Source: Rhizobium sp. R635
Lineage (GTDB): Bacteria; Pseudomonadota; Alphaproteobacteria; Rhizobiales; Rhizobiaceae
NCBI RefSeq assembly: GCF_002211285.1
Contig: NZ_LOKX01000003.1
Span: forward strand, 124,001 to 188,000
DNA length: 64,000 bases
Reading direction: 5' to 3'
This document shows, piece by piece, positions 18,732 to 27,583 of this stretch; within the stretch, counting starts at the first letter, position 1, and each line of letters opens with the position of its first letter. Under the pieces are notes generated by a model that searched no databases, had not been told where the DNA came from, and saw only the letters and a program-made list of their open reading frames with translations. A program made the position numbers and the translations under genes.

Positions 18732-19949
18732 ATGATTCCCGCTCAACATGCCCCTGGTGAGGGAGCGCCGCCGCGCTTCCGGCTGCTCAGCGCGCTTTCC
18801 TATTGCGCGCCGCTGCTGGTCAACGGCGTCGTTCTGCCGTTCTTCCCCGTATGGCTCGAAACCCACAGTTTCAGCGATCACGAGATCGGCATCATCCTTG
18901 CCATACCGATGGTCGTCCGCGTGCTGGTGGCGCCTGTCGTCGCCATGATTGCCGACCGCCTGAAGGAGCGCGCCGATGTTCTTCTCTGGTCTGGCGGCCT
19001 GTCGCTGCTGACGGCGGTCGCGCTCTACTGGACGACCAGCTTCTGGCCGGTGACGATCGTCTTCGCGCTGCAAGGCGCCACCTTCGCGCCCTATTTGCCC
19101 GTCGTCGAATCGATCGTCATTTCGGGTGTACGCCGCTGGGGGCTGGATTATGGATCGATGCGCGTGTGGGGCTCGATCGCCTTCATCGTTTCGACCTTGG
19201 TCGGGGGCCAACTGATCAGCCGGTGGGGCGGCGGCATGGTACTCGTCGTCATGGTGTTCGGCTTTACGATGACCGTCGTCATGGCGATCTTCTGTCCGCG
19301 GATCGGGCCGACGCGGCGGCGCGGCCAGCCGATCGACCTTCCGGCCGCCACCGGCAGCGGCCTGCGCGAGCCGCATTTGCTGCTGCTCCTGATCGGTGTC
19401 GCCATCCAGCAGTCGAGCCATGCGGTGCTCAATGCTTTCTCCTCGATCTATTGGCATCAGCTCGGCTTTTCCGGCACTGAGGTCGGCCTGCTGTGGAGCG
19501 CCGGTGTGGCGTCGGAGGTGACGGTGTTCTTCCTGTCGAAGCGCCTCAACCGGCGCTTCGATGCCTGGACGCTGATCCGCTTCGGCTGCGCCGTCAGCGT
19601 CTGCCGCTGGATTCTGTTTCCCATGAATACGGGCTTTGCCGGATTCTTCCTGCTGCAGTGTTTTCACGGCTTCACCTATGCTTTCGTCCATACGGGCGTG
19701 CAGCGGCGGATCGTGGCGACTGTGCAGGAGACGCAGGAATCCTCGGCGCAGGGCGCCTATTTCTTCTATGTCGGCATGGCGATGGGGCTGATGACCATCG
19801 CGTCGGGTTATCTCTACGCCTGGCTCGGCATCGTCAGCTATTACGTCATGGCGCTGGTCGCGCTCTGCGGCCTCGGGCTCGTCATATCGGCCTATTACCT
19901 TCAGCCCCAGAGGGCGCTTTCCGGCGGAAAGACCAGGGAAGCGGCGTAG
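18732..19949 (+). CDS. MFS transporter, HcaT/MFS_1-like
   Basis: A 405-residue integral membrane protein with about twelve hydrophobic helices. The first half has the loop motif MIADRLKERADV between helices 2 and 3, typical of the major facilitator superfamily. Sequence and length fit the MFS_1-like branch that includes the phenylpropionate permease HcaT and nucleoside-type carriers; the actual substrate is unknown. Its last 49 bases overlap the end of the convergent epimerase gene, an overlap likely to make the two transcripts antisense to each other at their 3' ends. ATG 18732 is the first plausible start. Confidence 0.82.
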   Translation: MIPAQHAPGEGAPPRFRLLSALSYCAPLLVNGVVLPFFPVWLETHSFSDHEIGIILAIPMVVRVLVAPVVAMIADRLKERADVLLWSGGLSLLTAVALYWTTSFWPVTIVFALQGATFAPYLPVVESIVISGVRRWGLDYGSMRVWGSIAFIVSTLVGGQLISRWGGGMVLVVMVFGFTMTVVMAIFCPRIGPTRRRGQPIDLPAATGSGLREPHLLLLLIGVAIQQSSHAVLNAFSSIYWHQLGFSGTEVGLLWSAGVASEVTVFFLSKRLNRRFDAWTLIRFGCAVSVCRWILFPMNTGFAGFFLLQCFHGFTYAFVHTGVQRRIVATVQETQESSAQGAYFFYVGMAMGLMTIASGYLYAWLGIVSYYVMALVALCGLGLVISAYYLQPQRALSGGKTREAA

Positions 19950-20884
19950 CGCAGGCCGGGCTCGCGGTCGCGGGCCAGCAGCAGCGGGCCGTCAAGATCG
20001 ACGAAATCGGCGTCCTGGGCGAGCAGTACGGCCGGCGCCATCGCAAGCGACGTGCCGACCATGCAGCCGATCATGATGGAAAAGCCGAGCCGCTCGGCTT
20101 CCGCCTTCATCGCCAGGGCCTCCGTCAAGCCGCCCGTCTTGTCGAGCTTGATGTTGATTGCATCGTAGCGGTCGGCAAGGCTTGCGAGATCGCCGGTGTG
20201 GTGGACGCTCTCGTCGGCGCAGACGAGGAGCGGGCGGCGGATTTCGGCAAGCAGCGCATCGCGGCCGGCCGGCAACGGCTGCTCGACGAGGACGACACCG
20301 GCCTTGGCGGCAATATGGAGATGACGTTCCAGCACCGCCTCGGGCCAGCCCTCGTTGGCGTCAAGAATGATCGCCGCATCGGGCGCGGCCGCGCGAACGG
20401 CACGGATGCGGCTTTCATCGTCGCCGGTTCCGACCTTGACCTTGAGCAGCGGACGGCCGGCATGTTCGCGCGCCTGCGCAGCCATCACCTCCGGCTCGCC
20501 GAGCGAGATGGTGTAGGCTGTCGTGAGCGGTTGGAGCGCAGTAAGGCCGAGGCGGGCGGCGGCGGTTTGGCGTGTCCGTTTCGCTTCGAGATCCCAAAGG
20601 GCGCAATCGACGGCGTTGCGGGCCGCACCCGGCGGCATCGCCGACAGGAGATCGTTGCGCGAGATGCCGGATTCGATCAGCGGGCGCGCGGCCTCGATCT
20701 GGGCGAAAACGCTCTCCATGGTCTCGCCGTAGCGGCGATAGGGCACGCATTCGCCATGTCCGTGAGCGCCGTCTTCCGTGAGCGCGCAGGTGATGACCTC
20801 GGCCTCGGTCTTAGCCCCACGCGAGATGGTGAAGGCGCCGGCAATCGGAAAGGAATTCATCTGGATATCGAGGGTGCGCGGCAT
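19901..20884 (-). CDS. enolase-superfamily epimerase (DgcA / dipeptide epimerase-like)
   Basis: A 327-residue enzyme of the muconate-lactonizing subgroup. The catalytic bases are K148 and K150 in LLKVKVGTG, and K249 in INIKLDKTGG. Metal ligands are D175 (LDANEGW), E201 (EQPLP) and D224 (ADES). This set matches L-Ala-D/L-Glu epimerases and the alphaproteobacterial N-acetyl-D-glutamate racemase DgcA. The partner dgcN is not nearby, so the choice between muropeptide recycling and D-glutamate catabolism stays open. ATG 20884 is chosen because the barrel-capping domain starts directly after it. Confidence 0.8.
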   Translation of the reverse strand: MPRTLDIQMNSFPIAGAFTISRGAKTEAEVITCALTEDGAHGHGECVPYRRYGETMESVFAQIEAARPLIESGISRNDLLSAMPPGAARNAVDCALWDLEAKRTRQTAAARLGLTALQPLTTAYTISLGEPEVMAAQAREHAGRPLLKVKVGTGDDESRIRAVRAAAPDAAIILDANEGWPEAVLERHLHIAAKAGVVLVEQPLPAGRDALLAEIRRPLLVCADESVHHTGDLASLADRYDAINIKLDKTGGLTEALAMKAEAERLGFSIMIGCMVGTSLAMAPAVLLAQDADFVDLDGPLLLARDREPGLRYAASLVFPPESALWG

Positions 20885-20985
20885 TATTGCTGTCCTGCGA
20901 GCATGGAAATTGGACGTTGCTTCTGTATATTGACGCGCCGGGCGGCGAACGACCGCTTCGCGAGTCGGCAATGTCGCCGTAAGCC

Positions 20986-22155
20986 TTGAAAGACACAAGT
21001 ATCTTGAACGCCGAGAACCGCAACGCCGCCTCGCTTGAAGTGGACGACCATGCCGATGGTTCGGGGCAGCATGTGCGTCTCAGCGGCAACTGGCGCAGCG
21101 CCTATGTGCATTTCGTTCTGCGTGATCTTGAAAAGCTTCTGCGTCAGAAGGCCGGCAATTTGACGGTCGACCTGTCGAATGTATCAGACATCGACACCGC
21201 CGGTATCTGGCTTCTGTGCCGTCTGAAGAAGGAAGAGGAGTCCGCCGGGCGGACGATCCGATTCGTCGGCACCAATCCGCATATCGACGAAATGCTGGAA
21301 ATGTTTTCCGAGGAGCCGGCCAAAGTGGAGCCGGAGCAGAGGGAAAAGGTCTCGCTGGCCACGCGCATCTTCACGCCTGTGGGAAAGATGACCTACGACA
21401 TCTGGGACAATCTCGCCGCCTCCATGTATATCCTCGGCTCGGCGGTGCGCGGCGCGCAGATGAAGCTCGGGCGCGGCAGCGGCGTTTCGCCGGCTTCGAT
21501 CGTCAACCAGATCGACCATATGGGCGTGCGCGCCGTTCCGATCATCCTGCTGATGTCGTTTCTGATCGGTGCGATCATCGCCCAGCAGGGCGCCTTCCAG
21601 CTGCGTTATTTCGGGGCTGAGGTTTTCGTCGTCGATCTCGTCGGTATTCTGCAGCTGCGCGAAATCGGCGTGCTGCTGACCTCGATCATGATCGCCGGCC
21701 GCTCCGGCAGCGCGATCACCGCCGAAATCGGCTCGATGAAGATGCGCGAAGAGATCGACGCGTTGAAAGTGATGGGGCTGAACCCGATCGGCGTGCTGAT
21801 CTTCCCCAGGCTGGTGGCGCTGACCATCGCGCTGCCGCTTCTGACTGTTTTGGCGAATTTCGCTTCGCTGGCGGGGGCTGCCGTCGTCGCCTGGGGTTAT
21901 TCCGGCATCACGTTCGCCAATTTCCTGGCGCGCCTGCATGAGGCGGTGACGCTGTCGACTGTGCTGTCGGGCATGATCAAGGCGCCGTTCATGGCGCTTG
22001 TCATCGGTATCGTCGCCGCCGTTGAAGGGTTGAAGGTCGGTGGCAGCGCCGAATCGCTCGGCCAGCACGTGACGGCCTCCGTGGTGAAGGCGATTTTCGT
22101 CGTCATCCTGATGGACGGGCTTTTTGCGATGTTTTATGCAGCGATCGATTTCTAG
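20986..22155 (+). CDS. mlaE: MlaE-family permease with N-terminal STAS domain
   Basis: 389 residues in two parts. The first about 110 form a STAS domain (LTVDLSNVSDIDTAGIWLL), the role played by separate MlaB in E. coli. The rest is the MlaE permease with AVPIILLMSFLIGAIIAQQG, IMIAGRSGSAITAEIGSMK and IDALKVMGLNP. It is the inner-membrane channel of an Mla-type phospholipid transporter linking inner and outer membranes. It heads an operon with mlaF, mlaD and a lipoprotein gene; mlaF begins one base after its stop. No ATG fits; TTG at 20986 directly after an in-frame stop, or TTG 21001, must be used, so initiation is probably weak. Confidence 0.9.
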   Translation: MKDTSILNAENRNAASLEVDDHADGSGQHVRLSGNWRSAYVHFVLRDLEKLLRQKAGNLTVDLSNVSDIDTAGIWLLCRLKKEEESAGRTIRFVGTNPHIDEMLEMFSEEPAKVEPEQREKVSLATRIFTPVGKMTYDIWDNLAASMYILGSAVRGAQMKLGRGSGVSPASIVNQIDHMGVRAVPIILLMSFLIGAIIAQQGAFQLRYFGAEVFVVDLVGILQLREIGVLLTSIMIAGRSGSAITAEIGSMKMREEIDALKVMGLNPIGVLIFPRLVALTIALPLLTVLANFASLAGAAVVAWGYSGITFANFLARLHEAVTLSTVLSGMIKAPFMALVIGIVAAVEGLKVGGSAESLGQHVTASVVKAIFVVILMDGLFAMFYAAIDF

Positions 22156-22156
22156 C

Positions 22157-22996
22157 ATGGCGGGCAGCGTGGACGAGCAACCGATCGAAAACGAAGGACA
22201 GGGCAGGGATATCGTGCTCTCGGCGCGCGACGTCACCGTTGCTTTCGGTTCGAAAGTGGTGCTCGACAATCTGAACCTCGATATCTATCGCGGCGAGATC
22301 CTCGGATTCGTCGGCGCGTCGGGCACCGGCAAATCGGTGCTGATGCGCACGGTGCTCCGGCTCCTGCCCCGCCGCTCCGGCACGATCAAGATCCTCGGCC
22401 AGGATTTCGACGAACTCGACGAACCGCAGCGCAACGCGCTCGACATGCGGCTCGGCGTGCTGTTCCAGCAGGGGGCGCTGTTCTCGTCGCTGACGGTGAA
22501 GGAAAACATCCAGGTGCCGATGCGCGAATATCTCGATCTGCCGCGCTCGCTGATGGACGAGCTGGCGCATCTGAAGATCCGCATGGTGGGGCTCGCGGCC
22601 GACGCCGCCGACAAATACCCCTCCGAACTGTCCGGCGGCATGATCAAGCGCGCAGCCCTTGCCCGCGCGCTGGCGCTCGATCCGGAACTCGTCTTCCTCG
22701 ACGAGCCGACCTCGGGCCTCGACCCGATCGGCGCGGCCGAATTCGACGAACTGATCGCCAACCTGCGCGATAGTCTGGGGCTGACTGTCTATATGGTCAC
22801 ACATGACCTCGATAGCCTGTTTTCGGTCTGTGACCGTATTGCCGTGCTCGGAAAGAAGCGGGTAATGGTGGAAGGCACGATCGACGACATGCTGGCCTAT
22901 GACGACCCATGGGTGCAGGCCTATTTCAAAGGTAAGCGGGCGCGATCGATCGTGCCGCAGGACGATGCCGCGCGGCACGGCAGCAGCGGAAAGTGA
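22157..22996 (+). CDS. mlaF: MlaF-family ABC ATP-binding protein
   Basis: A 279-residue ATPase of the Mla-type lipid transporter. It has Walker A GASGTGKS, Q-loop LFQQGALFSSLTV, signature LSGGM, Walker B LVFLDEPTSGLDP and the H-loop TVYMVTHDLDS. The ATG at 22157 follows the mlaE stop with a single base between, implying translational coupling. A TTG at 22124 would overlap mlaE. The extra N-terminal segment of about 25 residues is acidic and unconserved. It energises lipid movement via the STAS-MlaE permease. Confidence 0.93.
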   Translation: MAGSVDEQPIENEGQGRDIVLSARDVTVAFGSKVVLDNLNLDIYRGEILGFVGASGTGKSVLMRTVLRLLPRRSGTIKILGQDFDELDEPQRNALDMRLGVLFQQGALFSSLTVKENIQVPMREYLDLPRSLMDELAHLKIRMVGLAADAADKYPSELSGGMIKRAALARALALDPELVFLDEPTSGLDPIGAAEFDELIANLRDSLGLTVYMVTHDLDSLFSVCDRIAVLGKKRVMVEGTIDDMLAYDDPWVQAYFKGKRARSIVPQDDAARHGSSGK

Positions 22997-23005
22997 CCGG
23001 ATAAG

Positions 23006-24376
23006 ATGGAAACCAAAGCCAATTATACGATCGTCGGTTTTTTCACGGTGCTGGTGATCGCGGCGGCCTTCGGCTTCGTCTACTGGATGGCCGAATACGG
23101 CCGCGGCGGCCCGATGACGGAACTGATCGTGCGTATTCCGGGCTCGGCGAACGGCCTCAGCGTCGGCTCGCCGGTGCGCTTCAACGGCATCCAGGTGGGC
23201 TCGGTGCAGACACTGTCGATCGATGCCGACGATCCGCAATATTCACTGGCCTTCACCCAGGTGCGCACCGATGCGCCGATCTACCCTTCCACCAAGGCCG
23301 CCCTTGAAATCCAAGGCCTGACGGGTGCTGCCTATATCGAACTGTCCGGCGGCCGGAAGGGCGAGGAAAGCATCCTGAAACACGCGATCGACAACGGCAA
23401 ACGGGCCGTCATCGTCGCCGACCAGTCGAGTGTCACCAATCTCCTGGCGACGGCCGACAAGATCCTCGATCGCGCCAATGACGCGGTCGGCGAACTCCAG
23501 GGCTTCATTCAGGATTCGCGCGCTCCGCTGACCCAGACGTTCAAGAATGCAGAGACCTTCTCGGATGCGCTTGCGAAGAATTCCGATAATATCGACGCCT
23601 TCCTGCAGAGCGTCGGCGAACTCTCCAATACGGTGAAGGCGGTTTCCGGCCGTGTCGATTCGACGCTTCAAGCGGTGGAATCGCTGGTTAAGGCGGTTGA
23701 CGCTCAGAAGATCGACAACATCGTCTCCAATGCCGAGAAAATCACGGCCAATGTCGCCGACGCATCGGGCGACCTCAAGGGCGCGATCCAGAAGTTCGAC
23801 GAGACGGCCACCACCTTCAACAATTTCGGCAAGCAGGCGCAGGCGACGCTCGACCGCGTCGACACGCTCGTCGCCCAGATCGACCCGGCAAAGATTAAAG
23901 GCTCCGTCGACGACATAGCGCAGGCGACCAAGGATGCGCGTAGCGCCGTCGCCTCGATCCGCGATGTCGCCGATACGGTTTCGGCCCGCAAGAAAGACAT
24001 CGACCAGACGATCCAGGACGTCTCGCAGCTTACCAACAAGCTGAACTCGGCCTCGACCCGCATCGACGGCATTCTCATCAAGGTCGACGCGCTGCTCGGC
24101 ACCGACAATACGCAATCGCTGTTCACCGAGGCGCGCGCGACGCTCGAATCGTTTAAGAAGGTCGCCGACAACCTGAATTCGCGCATCGGGCCGATCGCCG
24201 ACAATCTGCAGAAGTTCTCGAGCGGCGGCCTGCGCGATGTACAGACGCTCGTCAACGACATGCGTGGAACCGTGAACAATCTGAACGATACGATCACCAA
24301 CTTCGACCGCAACCCGCAACGCCTGATCTTCGGCGGGGACACAGTGAAGCAATATGACGGCCGGACGCGGCGTTAA
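23006..24376 (+). CDS. mlaD: MlaD/MCE-family substrate-binding protein
   Basis: 456 residues. A single N-terminal membrane helix (about 8-29) anchors an MCE domain (about 38-120; VRIPGSANGLSVGSPVRFNG, ALEIQGLTGAAYIELSG). A long periplasmic region follows, with regularly spaced short helices (VDTLVAQIDPAKIKG, IRDVADTVSARKKDIDQT) likely to form an extended coiled coil or tunnel. It is much longer than E. coli MlaD (about 183 residues), resembling the longer bacterial MCE proteins that may bridge more of the periplasm. It lies nine bases after mlaF and carries lipid to or from the permease. Confidence 0.92.
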   Translation: METKANYTIVGFFTVLVIAAAFGFVYWMAEYGRGGPMTELIVRIPGSANGLSVGSPVRFNGIQVGSVQTLSIDADDPQYSLAFTQVRTDAPIYPSTKAALEIQGLTGAAYIELSGGRKGEESILKHAIDNGKRAVIVADQSSVTNLLATADKILDRANDAVGELQGFIQDSRAPLTQTFKNAETFSDALAKNSDNIDAFLQSVGELSNTVKAVSGRVDSTLQAVESLVKAVDAQKIDNIVSNAEKITANVADASGDLKGAIQKFDETATTFNNFGKQAQATLDRVDTLVAQIDPAKIKGSVDDIAQATKDARSAVASIRDVADTVSARKKDIDQTIQDVSQLTNKLNSASTRIDGILIKVDALLGTDNTQSLFTEARATLESFKKVADNLNSRIGPIADNLQKFSSGGLRDVQTLVNDMRGTVNNLNDTITNFDRNPQRLIFGGDTVKQYDGRTRR

Positions 24377-24397
24377 CGGGAAGGCAGGGTAGCGTAT

Positions 24398-25009
24398 ATG
24401 GTCGCATCGCATTTGTTGTCGCGCCGTTCGTGGATCAAGGGAACGGTGGTCGCGCTGCCGCTGACTGCGTTGATCCTGTCGGGCTGTGGCACCTCAGCCA
24501 AGAACGATACCTATGATCTTTCCGCGGCCGTCGATGGCGATGGGCCTGCTGCCAAATCCCGCCAGATCCTGATCGCCGGCCCGACGGCACTCAGAGCGCT
24601 CGACAGCGAGCAGATAGTCATCCGCGTTTCGTCTTCGGAAATCCAGTATCTCTCGCGGGCGCAGTGGGGCGACAAGCTGCCGCGCATGGTGCAGTCGAAG
24701 CTGGTGGAAGCCTTCGAAAATTCGGGCAAGCTTGGCGGCGTCGGCATACCGGGGCAGGGCCTGGCGATCGACTATCAGGTCGTCACCGATATCCGCTCCT
24801 TCGAAATCGATGCCTCGAACGGCAACCAGGCGGTGGTCGAGATTTCAGCCAAGATCCTCAACGACCGCAACGGCGCGGTGCGCGCCCAGAAGGTGTTCCG
24901 CGCCACGGCGCCGGCCGGCGGCGGCAATGACGGTTTCGTCAAGGGCCTCGACCGCGCCTTCTCCACGGTTGCTTCCGAAATCGTCACCTGGACGCTGCGC
25001 TCAATCTGA
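24398..25009 (+). CDS. ABC-type transport auxiliary lipoprotein
   Basis: A 203-residue outer-membrane-type lipoprotein. The lipobox is LSGC with C30 as the acylated cysteine, after a basic and hydrophobic signal. The mature part (TYDLSAAVDG, ILIAGPTALRALDSEQIVIR, AQWGDKLPRMVQSKLVEAFENS) matches the ABC-transport auxiliary component family that includes PqiC. It ends the Mla-type operon, 21 bases after mlaD, and probably provides the outer-membrane contact of the lipid pathway. Start at ATG 24398 with GGAAGG upstream. Confidence 0.88.
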   Translation: MVASHLLSRRSWIKGTVVALPLTALILSGCGTSAKNDTYDLSAAVDGDGPAAKSRQILIAGPTALRALDSEQIVIRVSSSEIQYLSRAQWGDKLPRMVQSKLVEAFENSGKLGGVGIPGQGLAIDYQVVTDIRSFEIDASNGNQAVVEISAKILNDRNGAVRAQKVFRATAPAGGGNDGFVKGLDRAFSTVASEIVTWTLRSI

Positions 25010-25156
25010 GATGGCGTTTCGCGATTGCGGCGCCGACATCAAGGGTTGCTGATTCCGAAAAATATTTGGTCCCATGGGGTTGGGGTCGCCATCGTATTCA
25101 ATTTCTTCATGAATTTGTGGAACGCATCATGTTAACGCTGTCAGGAGGCATGCTGC

Positions 25157-26410
25157 ATGGTGGTCGCACGCGTATTCGGAAAGTCGTCGTCGGAAGCGAT
25201 CCAGCGCGATAATGCTCGCTTGGCGGCGCTGCAGCAGCTCGACATTCTCGACACGCCCAGGGACGAAGGCTTTGAGCGGATCGTCCGCCTGATCAAGCAG
25301 ATATTTTCCATCGACATCGGCATCGTATCCCTGATCGATGGGCACCGGCAATGGTACAAGGCTTGTTCCGGTCTGTCGGCCGACGAGGTGTCGCTTGAGG
25401 ACACCTTCTGCCGCTGCGTGGTGGACTGTGATGAACCTGTTATCGTGCAGGACGCCACGAAGGATGCTCGCTTTTCAAAACATTCCGCAGTGACGGGAGA
25501 GGACCATATCCGCTTCTATGCCGGCGTTCCCCTGCGAACGAAGGCCGGGCACATGATCGGAACGGTATGCGCGATCGACCGGCGCCCAAGATCGTTCAGC
25601 AGTAGAGATCTCGACATTCTCACGGAGCTTGCGGGCGCGGCGATGGATCGCATCGAGCTCACGCAGTCGGCCGCCACCGACGGCCTGACGGAGGCGATGA
25701 CGCGGCGCGCTTTCAAGCAGGAGGCCGATCAGCTCATCTCGCTTGCGCTGCGCCACCATCATGACCTTTCCTGCATCGTCTTCGACATCGACCATTTCAA
25801 GCAGGTGAACGACACGCATGGGCATGCCGCGGGAGACGCGGTTCTCAAGGCGGTTGCGGCTATCTGCAAGGCCACACTTCGCGCCGGCGATCTCTTTGGT
25901 CGTATCGGAGGCGAGGAATTCGCCGTTCTCCTGCCGCATATCGATCGGGAAGGGGCAGGCGCGGTCGCCGAAAAGCTCAGGGCCGCCATCTGCTCCCAGC
26001 CCGTCTCCGGCGATCACGTTTCGCTCACCGTGACGGCCAGCTTGGGAACGTCGGCCCTTTCCATCGTCAGCAAGGATATCGAGACGCTGCTCGCCCAGGC
26101 GGATGCCGCGATGTACCGAGCCAAGCACGGTGGGCGGAATCGTTGCGTATCGTGGAGCTCCATCCACGCCGATCATGCCATCGGCGACCGGCGGCGGGTG
26201 CTGAAGGCGGGTTCGATCTTGTTCAACGACCGGCGCTCGACCATCGACTGTACCGTCAAATCCATCGGCTCGGAGAGCGCCGGGATTTCAGTGTCCAATA
26301 CGACAGGCATTCCCCCGGAATTCATTCTCGCCATCAAGGGGGAAGGATTCGAGACGAATTGCAAGGTGATCTCGCAAGATCGGCAAAACCTGGAAGTGGC
26401 GTTCCGATAG
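25157..26410 (+). CDS. GAF-GGDEF-PilZ-like diguanylate cyclase
   Basis: 417 residues in three domains. A GAF sensor (about 20-165) carries ALQQLDILDTPRDEGFERIV and an FCRCVV segment. The GGDEF domain (about 170-325) has the intact active site GGEEF after RAGDLFGRI. A PilZ-like C-terminus (about 335-417) begins DRRRVLKAGSI. The intact GGEEF predicts synthesis of cyclic di-GMP from two GTP. The PilZ-like part retains arginines but its second motif, usually D/NxSxxG, reads GSESAG, so nucleotide binding is doubtful. There are no membrane helices, so it acts in the cytosol. AGGAGG stands eight bases before ATG 25157. Confidence 0.88.
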   Translation: MVVARVFGKSSSEAIQRDNARLAALQQLDILDTPRDEGFERIVRLIKQIFSIDIGIVSLIDGHRQWYKACSGLSADEVSLEDTFCRCVVDCDEPVIVQDATKDARFSKHSAVTGEDHIRFYAGVPLRTKAGHMIGTVCAIDRRPRSFSSRDLDILTELAGAAMDRIELTQSAATDGLTEAMTRRAFKQEADQLISLALRHHHDLSCIVFDIDHFKQVNDTHGHAAGDAVLKAVAAICKATLRAGDLFGRIGGEEFAVLLPHIDREGAGAVAEKLRAAICSQPVSGDHVSLTVTASLGTSALSIVSKDIETLLAQADAAMYRAKHGGRNRCVSWSSIHADHAIGDRRRVLKAGSILFNDRRSTIDCTVKSIGSESAGISVSNTTGIPPEFILAIKGEGFETNCKVISQDRQNLEVAFR

Positions 26411-26437
26411 TCTAACGCGGCAATCTGGAGCGGCAGC

Positions 26438-27307
26438 CTATTTCGTCGGCTGCGCGTCCGTCATCGTCGCTCCCGGCTGGCTGGCTGCGGTCGCAGTGCC
26501 GGTCGTTGACGACGGCAGATAGTTGTCCAGCAGGCCTGCCATCTTGTCGTCGCGCAAGCTTGCGGTCTTTTCGCCCATGACGACGCCGACCACGCGGCGG
26601 CCATCCTTGAGAGCCGATGTCACGACATTGTAGCCCGACGCATCGGTGTAGCCGGTCTTGATGCCGTCGACGCCGTCATAGCGATACATGAGATTGTTGT
26701 GGCCGCGCAGCTTCATGCCGCGGAACTGGAAGCCGCGCATGGAGAACAGCTTGAATTCTTCGGGGAAGTCCCGCATCAGCGAAACGCCGAGGGTCGCCAT
26801 ATCGCGCGCCGTCGTGACCTGCTCGGGGTCGGGAAGGCCCGAAGGGTTCTTGAAGACCGTATCCTTCATGCCGAGCTGGTGCGCCTTGTCCGTCATCGTC
26901 TTTGCGAAGGCCGGCTCGGAGCCGCCGAGCTGTTCGGCGATCGCCACGGCGGCATCATTGGCCGACAGCACGACGATTGCTTCGACCGCTTCACGCAGCG
27001 TCACCTTGCGGCCGGCGCCGACGGCAAGCTTGAAAGGCTCCTTGCTCTCGGCATTTTCCGACATGGTGAGCTTCTGATCCCAGCTGAGGCGCCCGTCATG
27101 TAGGGCCTCGAAAGCGAGATAGAGCGTCATCATCTTGGTCAGCGACGCCGGATAGTTCAGCTCATCCTGATTGGAGGCTTCGAGGACCTGCCCTGAATGC
27201 ACATCGACGACGAAGCTTGCCTGACCGGCCTCAGCCAGGGTGAAAGTGCCCATCAGCATGGCGGAGGAGAGCGCGGTGGCGAAAAACCGGGATGTCGTCT
27301 TGGTCAT
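26438..27307 (-). CDS. dacA: D-alanyl-D-alanine carboxypeptidase, short form
   Basis: A 289-residue penicillin-binding protein of the PBP5/6 (S11) family that removes the terminal D-Ala of peptidoglycan pentapeptides. The three catalytic motifs are present: S55-LTK (YPASLTKMM), S115-AN (VLSANDAA) and K217-TG (GIKTGYTD). A signal peptide covers about the first 27 residues. It is over 100 residues shorter than E. coli PBP5 and lacks the C-terminal beta domain and amphipathic membrane anchor, so it is probably soluble in the periplasm. It ends in a Thr/Ala/Pro tail. Start at ATG 27307; a longer frame upstream lacks signal-peptide features. Confidence 0.9.
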   Translation of the reverse strand: MTKTTSRFFATALSSAMLMGTFTLAEAGQASFVVDVHSGQVLEASNQDELNYPASLTKMMTLYLAFEALHDGRLSWDQKLTMSENAESKEPFKLAVGAGRKVTLREAVEAIVVLSANDAAVAIAEQLGGSEPAFAKTMTDKAHQLGMKDTVFKNPSGLPDPEQVTTARDMATLGVSLMRDFPEEFKLFSMRGFQFRGMKLRGHNNLMYRYDGVDGIKTGYTDASGYNVVTSALKDGRRVVGVVMGEKTASLRDDKMAGLLDNYLPSSTTGTATAASQPGATMTDAQPTK

Positions 27308-27518
27308 CAATGTTGCTGTCTCTGTCGTTTGGTCAAAGGAGCCCAGTGATCGAACGAGCCGTTCACCTGATCGTAGCGCATTGAAAAAGTTTGTGACGGA
27401 ATGAAGGACAGAGGGCAATAAAAAAGGGTCATCCACAGCTGACGCTTTTGTCCCACCGCGTTGGGTCAAGATTATAGAGTGTTGGCGTAAAGGGAGAGAG
27501 GACAAGCGATAAACGAAC

Positions 27519-27543
27519 GAAAGCCGCTCAAACGGCGGCTTTC
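27519..27543 (-). terminator. hairpin after gpr
   Basis: A 9-bp perfect stem (GAAAGCCGC with GCGGCTTTC, 7-base loop) lies about 40 bases beyond the stop of the giant minus-strand gene. The following minus-strand sequence is T-rich but interrupted (TTTCGTTCGTTT), so it is a probable rather than strong intrinsic terminator. Confidence 0.5.
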
Positions 27544-27583
27544 TGTCCTGTTCGGTCGAATAGATCGACGGTTACGAGCAGGC

